The notes under the pieces: model-generated
The model's database searches: none
What the model saw: the letters and a program-made list of their open reading frames with translations, nothing else
Told to the model about the DNA's origin: nothing
Shown here: positions 1 to 6,264 of the stretch, piece by piece
How positions within the stretch are numbered: the stretch's first letter is position 1
Layout: each line of letters opens with the position of its first letter
Made by a program: the position numbers and the translations under genes
Source of the DNA: Candidatus Cloacimonadota bacterium
GTDB lineage: Bacteria; Cloacimonadota; Cloacimonadia; Cloacimonadales; Cloacimonadaceae
DNA: 13,387 nucleotides
Direction of reading: 5' to 3'
Assembly: GCA_017996595.1 (NCBI GenBank)
Contig: JAGOGT010000006.1
Location: 1-13,387, forward strand

Positions 1-1
1 T

Positions 2-163
2 GCCCAGAGTATCTCTGTGGTTCAGAAATACAACGCGGATGGCGGGATGCACAGGATCATGGGGATTAGATGGAACTCTGACAACCTGATCGACCTGATT
101 TTCCTGATAAAAGGTCTCTCACAGATTACACAGATTTCACAGATGATTATGATTTATGTTTAA
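2..163 (+). pseudogene. Possible 3' end of an unidentified gene, partial at the window edge
   Basis: An open frame enters from the left edge (frame 2) and runs 53 codons to a TAA at 161-163. The part before about position 119 reads like ordinary protein, including the stretch NADGGMHRIMGIRWNSDN followed by a hydrophobic segment. I recognise no family. Its last ~14 codons lie in a 9-nt tandem repeat (three codons per unit), so the original stop may have been replaced by repeat sequence. A second protein-like frame ends at 425, which could be the displaced tail of the same gene. A chance open frame cannot be excluded because only 53 codons are visible. Confidence 0.3.
120..146. repeat. 9-nt tandem repeat, CACAGATT(N), three units
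   Basis: Three consecutive 9-nt units, CACAGATTA, CACAGATTT and CACAGATGA, lie end to end at 120-128, 129-137 and 138-146. I recall this type of sequence as a common intergenic remnant in many bacterial genomes, but that is memory and not something shown here. It sits at the boundary between protein-like sequence and non-coding sequence. Confidence 0.7.
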
Positions 164-204
164 TGGCCGAGTGGTGAAAAGGCTTGAAACGAGATGTCTG
201 AATT

Positions 205-230
205 GTGTTTCACCTTTCCACCATTTCACT
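205..230. repeat. CT-rich TTTCAC-type interspersed repeat, copy 1
   Basis: This segment reads GTGTTTCAC followed by CTTTCCACC and ATTTCACT. It closely resembles the start of the longer CT-rich repeat at 8790-8853 (GTGTTTCACTCTTTCACC...). The shared stretch is about 26 bases with a few mismatches or a one-base gap. Both copies lie in gene-free DNA, which fits a dispersed intergenic repeat family. Confidence 0.55.
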
Positions 231-234
231 ATTA

Positions 235-294
235 GATGCCCATGAGATGCCCATGTGATGCCCATGCAATTGCCCGGTGATCGCATGGGCATCA
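235..294. repeat. Triplicated GATGCCCATG with an inverted copy (stem-loop)
   Basis: GATGCCCATG occurs three times with an exact 11-nt period, at 235-244, 246-255 and 257-266. The inverted copy GCATGGGCATC follows at 283-293. The third direct copy with flanking bases (256-267) pairs perfectly over 12 bp with 283-294, leaving a 15-nt loop. The first two copies could compete for the same partner, giving alternative hairpins. No T-run follows on either strand, so it does not look like an intrinsic terminator. Confidence 0.75.
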
Positions 295-428
295 CCTGTT
301 TACCTGGAAGGAGAAAAACATCTATCAGAGAAAGGCTGGATGACCTCCATGAAAACTTCAAAAGCGGGAATCCGGCACTACTCTATAGATATCAGGATAT
401 GTCTGGATGTTATCGATATGACTAGTTA

Positions 429-794
429 CTATTTGCCGAAGGCTGCTTTGTAGCTATATACAGTGGGAGTTTTAATGATAAATTCCCAGGTGAGGAGTTT
501 GTTTTTTACTTCGGAGAGGAATTCCGGGGTAAATGAACCCCAGTCCACCACCAGATCTGCATTTTGCACCGTTCCCGCATCGGTGATAAAGAGCTTTATT
601 TTCACTGCTCCGCTTTGGGGTTTATACGTGTAATGCTTGTCGTAAATCTGTTTCAATTGAGCGCTGCGCAGGTTCACCACATTCTTGATGTGTTGCTGAT
701 CGGATGTCAATTTCTCTTCTTTGTTCCCGGAACATGCCATGAAGGTGCTAAGCATAATCAGGATACAGATAATGCCGATTAATAATGAGCGCAT
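429..794 (-). CDS. Small lipoprotein with an AgmX/PglI (TonB C-terminal-like) domain
   Basis: The 121-residue product starts with a hydrophobic signal (residues 4-20) ending in a lipobox-like FMAC with Cys21, so it is probably a lipidated envelope protein. Residues about 35-115 follow the pattern of AgmX/PglI C-terminal or TonB-like energy-transducer domains. There is an N-terminal helix, then GAVKIKLFITDAGTVQNADL as the beta-hairpin, then a helix and a final LLTWEF strand. Known members sit in periplasmic or gliding-type complexes, but a stand-alone lipoprotein form gives no precise role. GGAGA (801-805) is spaced six bases before the ATG. The gene is monocistronic here and divergent from the SGNH-MBOAT operon. 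The domain assignment is by sequence pattern only; the lipoprotein call is firmer than the function. Confidence 0.8.
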   Translation of the reverse strand: MRSLLIGIICILIMLSTFMACSGNKEEKLTSDQQHIKNVVNLRSAQLKQIYDKHYTYKPQSGAVKIKLFITDAGTVQNADLVVDWGSFTPEFLSEVKNKLLTWEFIIKTPTVYSYKAAFGK

Positions 795-822
795 ACTAAG
801 TCTCCAAACGTTTTTTTTGAAT

Positions 823-850
823 AAGATAAACCGTTTCTGGAATTTACCAA
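823..850 (-). promoter_or_regulatory. Weak candidate promoter for the lipoprotein gene
   Basis: On the minus strand TTGGTA (845-850) and TATCTT (823-828) are separated by 16 bases, each matching four of six consensus positions. A start near 816 would give a leader of about 22 bases that begins in an A8 run (811-818 read on the minus strand). AT-rich DNA yields such matches by chance, so this is only a candidate. Confidence 0.22.
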
Positions 851-919
851 ATTATCCTTGACGACAAAGGGCATTCCACAAATTGGCCTAAACTAAAGCA
901 TAGTTCCGCGATGTAAAAA

Positions 920-2311
920 ATGAATAGAGAATTTATAAAACCTGCACTGATCATAGGCCTCACGGTCATCCTGGTGGGAGTAATTGCCCTGATTATTCCC
1001 TCATGGGAGAATAACGTCCTGCCCATAAAGAAGATGGCATGGTTCGAAAGCCTGGCTTCCAAACCTCAGCTTGCTCCGGTAGATAGCGCTTTGGTGCAGT
1101 CTGTTAGCAAGCTCCCCAGCGATCTGAAACCACTGAATGGCTTTCTGGATAAACTGAAGGATCCCAGCGCCAAGCTGCGTATTGCCTATTTTGGCGATTC
1201 CATCATCGAAGGCGATCTGCTTACTGCAAAGCTGCGCAGTGAATTGCAGCAAAGCCATGGCGGGCGTGGGGTGGGAATGATGCCGATTACTTCCATTGTT
1301 TCCGGCTTTCGCCAGACCATCAAGCATAGCTTTTCGCGCAATTGGGAAAGCATTTCCTTCATGACCACGGGCAAGCATGATATCTCCTTGGGAATAACCG
1401 GTTTCACCTTTATTCCCCGCAATTACTATGTGGCCGAAAAGACTATCGAACCTCTGCAATTGGATAGCCTGGCACTATCGGACACTACTTCTCTTGCCAA
1501 GCCGGAACCACAGAAGAAAAGCGCTCGATTTTATGTGGATTATGATCCCTGGGTGGAGTATTCCGCGGCCAATATCCCCGGTGGGGCGTCCAGCTTTTCC
1601 CGGATGCGGCTTTTCTATAGCCATGCCGGTGATTCCAGCACTGTGCGTGTAGCCTATAATGGGGGAGAGAAACAAACAAGGCGTTTAAACTCTGGAACGG
1701 GCTTGCAGATGCTGGATCTGAGTAACACTGCACCGGTAACCAAAATACGCCTCACTTTTAATGCTCATGAACCGATTCATGTATATGGAATCAGCTTCGA
1801 CGAAGCGAGCGGTGCTTATGTGGATAATTTCCCCATTCGTGGCTATTCTGGGATGTATTTTCAGCGGATTCAGAGCCAGTATCTCAGCAGTTTCCAAAGC
1901 TACCTGGGCTATGATCTGATCGTGCTGCAATACGGAGAAAACGTTTCCAATCCCAAGATGCGAGATTACAGCTACTATCAACAGGGGATGGTGAAAACCG
2001 TTAAGCATCTCCAAGCTGCGCTTCCCGGCGTGCCAATTTTGTTAGTAAGCGCGCATGACCGCAGTGTGAAGCAAAATGGCGCTTATGTAACTTCCCCGGA
2101 TATCCCGTATTTGATACAGGCACAAAACAGGGTTGCCAAAGAGACCGGCAGTGGTTTCTGGAATCTCTTTGCGGCTATGGGTGGTTCGGGCTCCATGCCT
2201 TCCTTCGTGAACCGCAAACCAGCCTGGGCAGGAAAGGACTACACTCATTTCACGCGTAGCGGTGCGGATCATATTGCCACGATGCTACTTGCTTACCTCA
2301 AGGGAGATTGA
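920..2311 (+). CDS. Membrane-anchored SGNH/GDSL-family protein (AlgJ/AlgX/DltD-type partner)
   Basis: This 463-residue protein has one N-terminal membrane segment (about 7-27) and no obvious cleavage site, so it is probably anchored with its domain in the periplasm. All SGNH blocks are visible: GDS with nucleophile Ser94, block II Gly308 in the RGYSGMYF stretch, block III GEN with Asn341, and DYTH with Asp440 and His443. About 200 residues, rich in predicted beta structure, lie between blocks I and II, which suggests an inserted carbohydrate-binding-like domain. The gene abuts the next SGNH gene and an MBOAT gene, the usual company of extracytoplasmic O-acetyl transfer. Its role is inferred as transferring or removing acyl groups on a surface or secreted glycan. 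The ATG at 920 has no clear Shine-Dalgarno sequence, and the start is chosen because it gives the full membrane segment. It could instead be an esterase. Confidence 0.85.
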   Translation: MNREFIKPALIIGLTVILVGVIALIIPSWENNVLPIKKMAWFESLASKPQLAPVDSALVQSVSKLPSDLKPLNGFLDKLKDPSAKLRIAYFGDSIIEGDLLTAKLRSELQQSHGGRGVGMMPITSIVSGFRQTIKHSFSRNWESISFMTTGKHDISLGITGFTFIPRNYYVAEKTIEPLQLDSLALSDTTSLAKPEPQKKSARFYVDYDPWVEYSAANIPGGASSFSRMRLFYSHAGDSSTVRVAYNGGEKQTRRLNSGTGLQMLDLSNTAPVTKIRLTFNAHEPIHVYGISFDEASGAYVDNFPIRGYSGMYFQRIQSQYLSSFQSYLGYDLIVLQYGENVSNPKMRDYSYYQQGMVKTVKHLQAALPGVPILLVSAHDRSVKQNGAYVTSPDIPYLIQAQNRVAKETGSGFWNLFAAMGGSGSMPSFVNRKPAWAGKDYTHFTRSGADHIATMLLAYLKGD

Positions 2312-2314
2312 TTG
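2301..2314 (+). promoter_or_regulatory. Ribosome binding site and TTG start of the second SGNH gene
   Basis: AGGGAG (2301-2306) lies within the last codons of the first SGNH gene and sits five bases before a TTG (2312-2314) that directly follows its TGA. No ATG gives a full signal peptide, so TTG is the likely start. The arrangement suggests translational coupling. Confidence 0.7.
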
Positions 2315-3619
2315 CGACATCGGGAATACCTCTGGCCGATTCTGCTGGCGTTGCTGTTTCTCACCATGCTAAGCCGTTCCACCGCAGAGGAAAGCTTCGA
2401 TGAGAATATCCCGGCCGATCTCTTTTCCGAAGAGGAATATCCCCCCGATATGGATACTCTGGAGGAATTCATCCAAAGCTATTACCTGCTTCTGGAAAGC
2501 AATGCCTATCTGGATAAATACAAGTTCATTAATTATTCAAAAAACGAGCTAAACGATCCCACCGGAGCCCTTGTTCCTTTCTATCGGAAATTACTGGAGC
2601 TGCGCAGTGGCCTTCGGGATAGGGTTAGTATCTACCAATTGGGCGATTCGCATATCCAATCCGGCTATTTTCCGGGTACGGTGCGTTCATCCCTTCAAGA
2701 ACACTTTGGCAATGCAGGCAGGGGCCTGGTGTTTCCGCTGCGCCTGGCAGGAACCAACCAGCCGGACGATTATAAAGTGTCTTCCGGCAGTGGCTTCGGC
2801 CGTGATTCCTCACCCAAAGGGATTAGCGGCTACAATCTGAGCATGGGGTCCAAAGCTTCCCTGCAGATTTCCACCAATAATTTCTTTGGGATCGATAGCA
2901 AGTTCAATAGCCTTTCCGCGCTTACAGATGCCGGTGCCGGCGAATTATGCGTATCGATTCCGGATGCACAGCGCATGGAACTGCAGCTGGGAGGCTATAA
3001 GTATAGCTCCCTTTCGTGGGAAAAACCAGTTAGCAGTGCCAGCCTTTCTATTGAAGGCGAGAGCTCCAATCTCTACGGTCTGATGCTGGAAACCCGCCAG
3101 CCAGGCTTGATCTATCACTCTGCAGGCATCAATGGCGCGGGTTTTTATAATCTGGGCGATTCTTCCCGGCTCTTCGAACAACTTAAGCTGCTAAATCCTG
3201 ATCTGATCGTTATTTCTCTGGGGACTAACGATGCGCAGGGTAATTACCGGAACAACGTCTTTGAAGCAAATCTGAGCCGCTTTATGAAGCTGCTGAGAAC
3301 TTATTGCCCCGATATTCCCGTAGTCTTCACTCTGCCTCCCGATTCCCATAAACGGGGCAAGCATAATTCCGATCTGGCCAGGGTGGAGAAGGTGATCATG
3401 GATTATGCCGGGGACAATAACTGCGCCTGGTGGGAACTAAGTAAGCTGATGGGCGGAAAAAACAGTGTGCAGAAATGGCGCAAAGAGCAGATGGCAGCCA
3501 AAGACCTGCTTCATTACACGCCCAAGGGCTATATGCTGCAAGGCTATCTCTTCTATCAGGCCTTGGTGAAAGCGTACAAAGAGTATAGCGAAACTCCCGC
3601 ATCTACAGAGGAAAAATAG
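2312..3619 (+). CDS. Secreted SGNH/GDSL-family hydrolase or acyltransferase
   Basis: The 435-residue product begins with a signal peptide (hydrophobic residues 7-20, likely cleavage after STA at residue 25), so it is exported. SGNH blocks are canonical: GDSHIQ with Ser113, block II GINGAGF starting at Gly272, GTND with Asn306, and DLLH with Asp398 and His401. As in the preceding gene, a ~150-residue mostly beta region separates blocks I and II. The two proteins share layout but little obvious identity, so they look like old, diverged paralogues. The TTG start directly follows the upstream stop, and the stop overlaps the GTG of the MBOAT gene by one base, so all three are probably made together. 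Likely role: the periplasmic transferase or esterase partner of the MBOAT protein. Substrate is not visible from sequence. Confidence 0.87.
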   Translation: MRHREYLWPILLALLFLTMLSRSTAEESFDENIPADLFSEEEYPPDMDTLEEFIQSYYLLLESNAYLDKYKFINYSKNELNDPTGALVPFYRKLLELRSGLRDRVSIYQLGDSHIQSGYFPGTVRSSLQEHFGNAGRGLVFPLRLAGTNQPDDYKVSSGSGFGRDSSPKGISGYNLSMGSKASLQISTNNFFGIDSKFNSLSALTDAGAGELCVSIPDAQRMELQLGGYKYSSLSWEKPVSSASLSIEGESSNLYGLMLETRQPGLIYHSAGINGAGFYNLGDSSRLFEQLKLLNPDLIVISLGTNDAQGNYRNNVFEANLSRFMKLLRTYCPDIPVVFTLPPDSHKRGKHNSDLARVEKVIMDYAGDNNCAWWELSKLMGGKNSVQKWRKEQMAAKDLLHYTPKGYMLQGYLFYQALVKAYKEYSETPASTEEK

Positions 3620-3621
3620 TG
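3607..3621 (+). promoter_or_regulatory. Ribosome binding site and GTG start of the MBOAT gene
   Basis: AGAGGA (3607-3612) is six bases before GTG (3619-3621), which shares its first base with the TAG stop of the SGNH gene. This fixes the MBOAT start and suggests translational coupling. Confidence 0.7.
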
Positions 3622-5079
3622 GCATATATTAGCAAGCTAATCTCCACGCTCAGCTATGACGTGCAGCATCCCCTGCTCTTCAATAGCACTTTCTTCCTCT
3701 TTTTCTTTCTGTTGATTCTGGTTTTCTATCCGCTTATTGTGGATCGCATCAAGGTTCGCACCTGGTACTTACTGCTCTTTTCGCTGTATTTCTATTACAA
3801 AACCAGCGGCGTATTCATTCTGCTTTTATTGGCTACCTCGGGGGTGAATTTCCTTCTAGGCAATGGCATTCACCATGCCAAAAGCAAAGGGGGAAAGCGC
3901 TGGCTGCTGATTATTAGCCTCTTTTGGAATCTGGGTACCCTGGGCTACTACAAATATTCCAATTTCTTTATCAATACTATCAATCAGGTCTTTGGCGGCA
4001 GCATCCCCTTGATGGACATCTTTCTGCCGGTGGGAATATCGTTCTTCACCTTCCAAACCTGGAGCTACACTCTGGATATCTATTTCGGGAAACTAAAGCC
4101 TATCAAGAGCTTCAAGGATTTTGCCTTTTTTGTATCCTTCTTCCCGCAATTAGTGGCCGGACCCATCGTTCGCGCCTCATATTTCATTCCTCAGATCAAC
4201 AAACGGCTCAGCCTTGATAAAGACATAATTGCCAAGGCTTTGGTACTTATCTTTGCGGGGTTGATCAAGAAAGGGGTGATTGCCGATTATCTCTCCATAA
4301 ACTTTGTGGATAGGGTTTTTGAAAATCCTGCCCAGTTCTCCGGAGTGATCAATCTCATGGGCGTTTATGCCTATGCCCTGCAGATCTATTGCGATTTCAG
4401 CGGCTATTCCGATATTGCCATCGGTTTGGCAGCGTTATTGGGTTTCCAATTGCCGGTAAACTTTCTTACTCCCTATCGCGCCAGCAGCATCACGGAATTC
4501 TGGCGGCGCTGGCATATCTCGCTGTCCACCTGGCTGCGCGATTATCTCTATATCCCTCTGGGAGGCAATCGCAAAGGCACCCTGCGCACCTACATTAACC
4601 TGATGATCACCATGCTTTTAGGCGGATTGTGGCATGGTGCTTCGTGGAACTTCGTAGTGTGGGGTGGTTTGCATGGAGTAGCTTTGGCTTTCGATAAGCT
4701 GATTGGTGGATATAAGCTTTTGGCCTCCAAGTGGTTAAAGCCGCTGGGTGTTGTTATCACCTTCCACTTTGTCTGTTTTTGCTGGATCTTCTTCCGTTCG
4801 CCCGATTTTGCCTCGGCCTGGCTGATGTTATCGCGCATTTTCACCGTGTTCAGCGGCAATCAATTCTGGCTGTGGATTGCCGAATACCGCATCGTGGCGA
4901 TGCTTATCGCTGCGGGTTTCATTTTTCATTGGATTCCCGATTCCTTTGATCTGGGCTTTGAGAAGTTCCTCCGCCGGGTACCAGTGCCGGTGCAATCGCT
5001 GCTATTGGCGATAGTTATCTGGATTCTTTTTCAGGCACGCTCTGCGGATATTCAGCCCTTTATCTACTTCCAGTTTTAG
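3619..5079 (+). CDS. MBOAT-family membrane O-acyltransferase (AlgI/DltB type)
   Basis: This 486-residue polytopic membrane protein has roughly ten or more hydrophobic segments. Family signatures are clear: QIYCDFSGYSDIAIGLAALL near residue 255-275, EFWRRWHISLSTWLRDYLY from Glu293, and GGLWHGASWNFVVWGGLHG with the two conserved histidines His339 and His352. In AlgI and DltB these histidines line the tunnel through which an acyl group crosses the membrane. Length matches AlgI-type proteins (about 460-520). MBOAT proteins of this branch take an acyl donor from the cytoplasmic side and pass the group to an SGNH partner that modifies a polysaccharide or cell-wall polymer. Two such partners are encoded immediately upstream. 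The acyl group is probably acetyl and the acceptor unknown. No alginate polymerase or export genes are in the window, so a specific alginate name is not justified. Confidence 0.93.
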   Translation: MAYISKLISTLSYDVQHPLLFNSTFFLFFFLLILVFYPLIVDRIKVRTWYLLLFSLYFYYKTSGVFILLLLATSGVNFLLGNGIHHAKSKGGKRWLLIISLFWNLGTLGYYKYSNFFINTINQVFGGSIPLMDIFLPVGISFFTFQTWSYTLDIYFGKLKPIKSFKDFAFFVSFFPQLVAGPIVRASYFIPQINKRLSLDKDIIAKALVLIFAGLIKKGVIADYLSINFVDRVFENPAQFSGVINLMGVYAYALQIYCDFSGYSDIAIGLAALLGFQLPVNFLTPYRASSITEFWRRWHISLSTWLRDYLYIPLGGNRKGTLRTYINLMITMLLGGLWHGASWNFVVWGGLHGVALAFDKLIGGYKLLASKWLKPLGVVITFHFVCFCWIFFRSPDFASAWLMLSRIFTVFSGNQFWLWIAEYRIVAMLIAAGFIFHWIPDSFDLGFEKFLRRVPVPVQSLLLAIVIWILFQARSADIQPFIYFQF

Positions 5080-5090
5080 GAGCCAAAGCC

Positions 5091-6263
5091 ATGCCATATA
5101 AACTATTACCCAGCTTTCAAGCCTATCCCTGGGGAGACCTTGGTTATATCCAAAATCTCTGTAACATGCAAGATAGAATTGGCACTCCCATAGCAGAAAT
5201 GTGGCTGGGAGCGCATCCCCGCTCATCTTCCCGGATTCTGGTGGGAGAGCAGCTTATTCCTCTGAACATTGCTATTGAAGCCGATCCCGAAAGGCATTTG
5301 GGCAAGGCTATCGATATCTATTCCAAGCGTTTGCCCTATCTATTTAAAGTTCTGGCCGCGGCCAAACCCCTCTCCATTCAGTTACATCCTGATAAGCAAA
5401 CCGCCGGGGAAGGCTTTGACAAAGAAAACGCCCTAGGCATCGCCCTTGATGATCCTAAGCGAACTTACAAGGACGATAATCACAAGCCGGAGCTGATCTG
5501 CGCACTGACCCCCTTCACGATGCTCTGCGGTTTTCGGCCCTATTATGAAATTACTTCTATTCTTGAGGCTTTCTCTTTAGAAAAGGCCTTGCAGAGCGCT
5601 GCGAATTTTATCCATAAACCCAGCAGCTTTAGCCTGAAGCTTCTTTATAGCGAATTGATGCACCTTCAACCTGAGGATATAAAGCAGCTAGTGGAACAAA
5701 AGATGTTTGCTGCCAGGGCAGTTAATACTTTGCAGAATGATATTATAGAAACCTGCCACACCTTGCAGCAGTTCTTCCCTGATGACGTGGGCGTGCTTGC
5801 CCCTCTTTTCCTGAATATCATCACTTTAAAGCCCGGAGAAGCGCTGTTCCTGAAGGCCGGCGTGCTTCATTCCTACATCCATGGGGTGGGCTTGGAACTG
5901 ATGGCCAATTCCGATAATGTGATAAGAGGCGGCCTCACAGATAAATACATCGATTTGGATGCCCTTTTTTCCATTGCTGATTTTTCTGAGTATCAAACCC
6001 GGATTCTAAATCCCTTCACCAGGCAGGGCGTTGCTTCATATCCCAGCCCAACCCCGGAATTCCAGCTTGTTACCATTACCGTGGAGGGGAATTTCACGTT
6101 CCCAATCAACAGATCACCCCACATCATTCTGGTCTTGGAAGGAACTGCCTATATCCCTGAGCTGGGTGAACTATCTATAGGGGAAGCGGCTTACTATCCT
6201 GCCTCGGAGCTCAGTATCGCTATGGATGGCAAGGCCAGAATCGCGGTGGTGGGGATAGCCTGA
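5091..6263 (+). CDS. manA: Mannose-6-phosphate isomerase, class I
   Basis: ManA interconverts fructose-6-phosphate and mannose-6-phosphate in the cytoplasm, the entry step to GDP-mannose and related sugars. The 390-residue length is typical. The zinc ligands of the type I family are in place: Gln97 and His99 in QLHPDK, Glu134 in DDNHKPE, and His260 in AGVLHSYIHG. Arg279 in the DNVIRGGLTDKYID stretch matches the conserved active-site arginine. From memory, the first three positions coincide with the E. coli numbering. AGGAG (5078-5082) overlaps the MBOAT stop and lies eight bases before the ATG, so the gene belongs to the acylation operon. Its presence suggests, but does not prove, a mannose-derived glycan as the acylated product. 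The stop is one base from the stop of the convergent propeller gene. Confidence 0.95.
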   Translation: MPYKLLPSFQAYPWGDLGYIQNLCNMQDRIGTPIAEMWLGAHPRSSSRILVGEQLIPLNIAIEADPERHLGKAIDIYSKRLPYLFKVLAAAKPLSIQLHPDKQTAGEGFDKENALGIALDDPKRTYKDDNHKPELICALTPFTMLCGFRPYYEITSILEAFSLEKALQSAANFIHKPSSFSLKLLYSELMHLQPEDIKQLVEQKMFAARAVNTLQNDIIETCHTLQQFFPDDVGVLAPLFLNIITLKPGEALFLKAGVLHSYIHGVGLELMANSDNVIRGGLTDKYIDLDALFSIADFSEYQTRILNPFTRQGVASYPSPTPEFQLVTITVEGNFTFPINRSPHIILVLEGTAYIPELGELSIGEAAYYPASELSIAMDGKARIAVVGIA

Positions 6264-6264
6264 T

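Larger units (their letters stand above)
1..428. other. Left-edge region without a confident gene
   Basis: This stretch holds the partial frame 2-163, the 9-nt tandem repeat, one CT-rich repeat and the GATGCCCATG repeat cluster. From 246 to 425 frame 3 is open, with ATGs at 258, 264 and 285. Its last part (about 309-425) reads like a charged protein C-terminus ending in YRYD and a TAG at 423-425, three bases from the convergent lipoprotein stop. No ribosome binding site precedes any of its ATGs. I therefore treat it as a possible gene remnant, not a gene. Confidence 0.5.

Noticed and set aside
164..190. tRNA-like stretch TGGCCGAGTGGTGAAAAGGC resembling the D-arm of a class II (Ser/Leu) tRNA
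   Set aside because: No acceptor stem, anticodon arm or GGTTCGAATCC-type T-arm follows, so it is not a tRNA gene. It may be a remnant or chance similarity.
205..294. CRISPR-like array in the left repeat cluster
   Set aside because: Units are 10-11 bases with one-base spacers; there are no 20-40-base repeats with unique spacers and no cas genes.
258..425. Small + strand ORF in frame 3 (ATG at 258, 264 or 285)
   Set aside because: No ribosome binding site, and its 5' part lies inside the GATGCCCATG repeats. Kept only as a possible gene remnant.
340..453. 37-residue + strand ORF with a weak purine-rich site upstream
   Set aside because: It runs into the lipoprotein gene on the other strand, has no recognisable features and competes with a more protein-like frame.
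858..894. TTGACG (858-863) as the -35 box of the acylation operon
   Set aside because: No acceptable -10 box at 16-18 bases; TAAACT (889-894) is 25 bases away.
920..2311. Loss of the SGNH block III motif in the first SGNH protein
   Set aside because: The motif reads GEN, which still satisfies GxN with Asn341; only the following Asp is changed.
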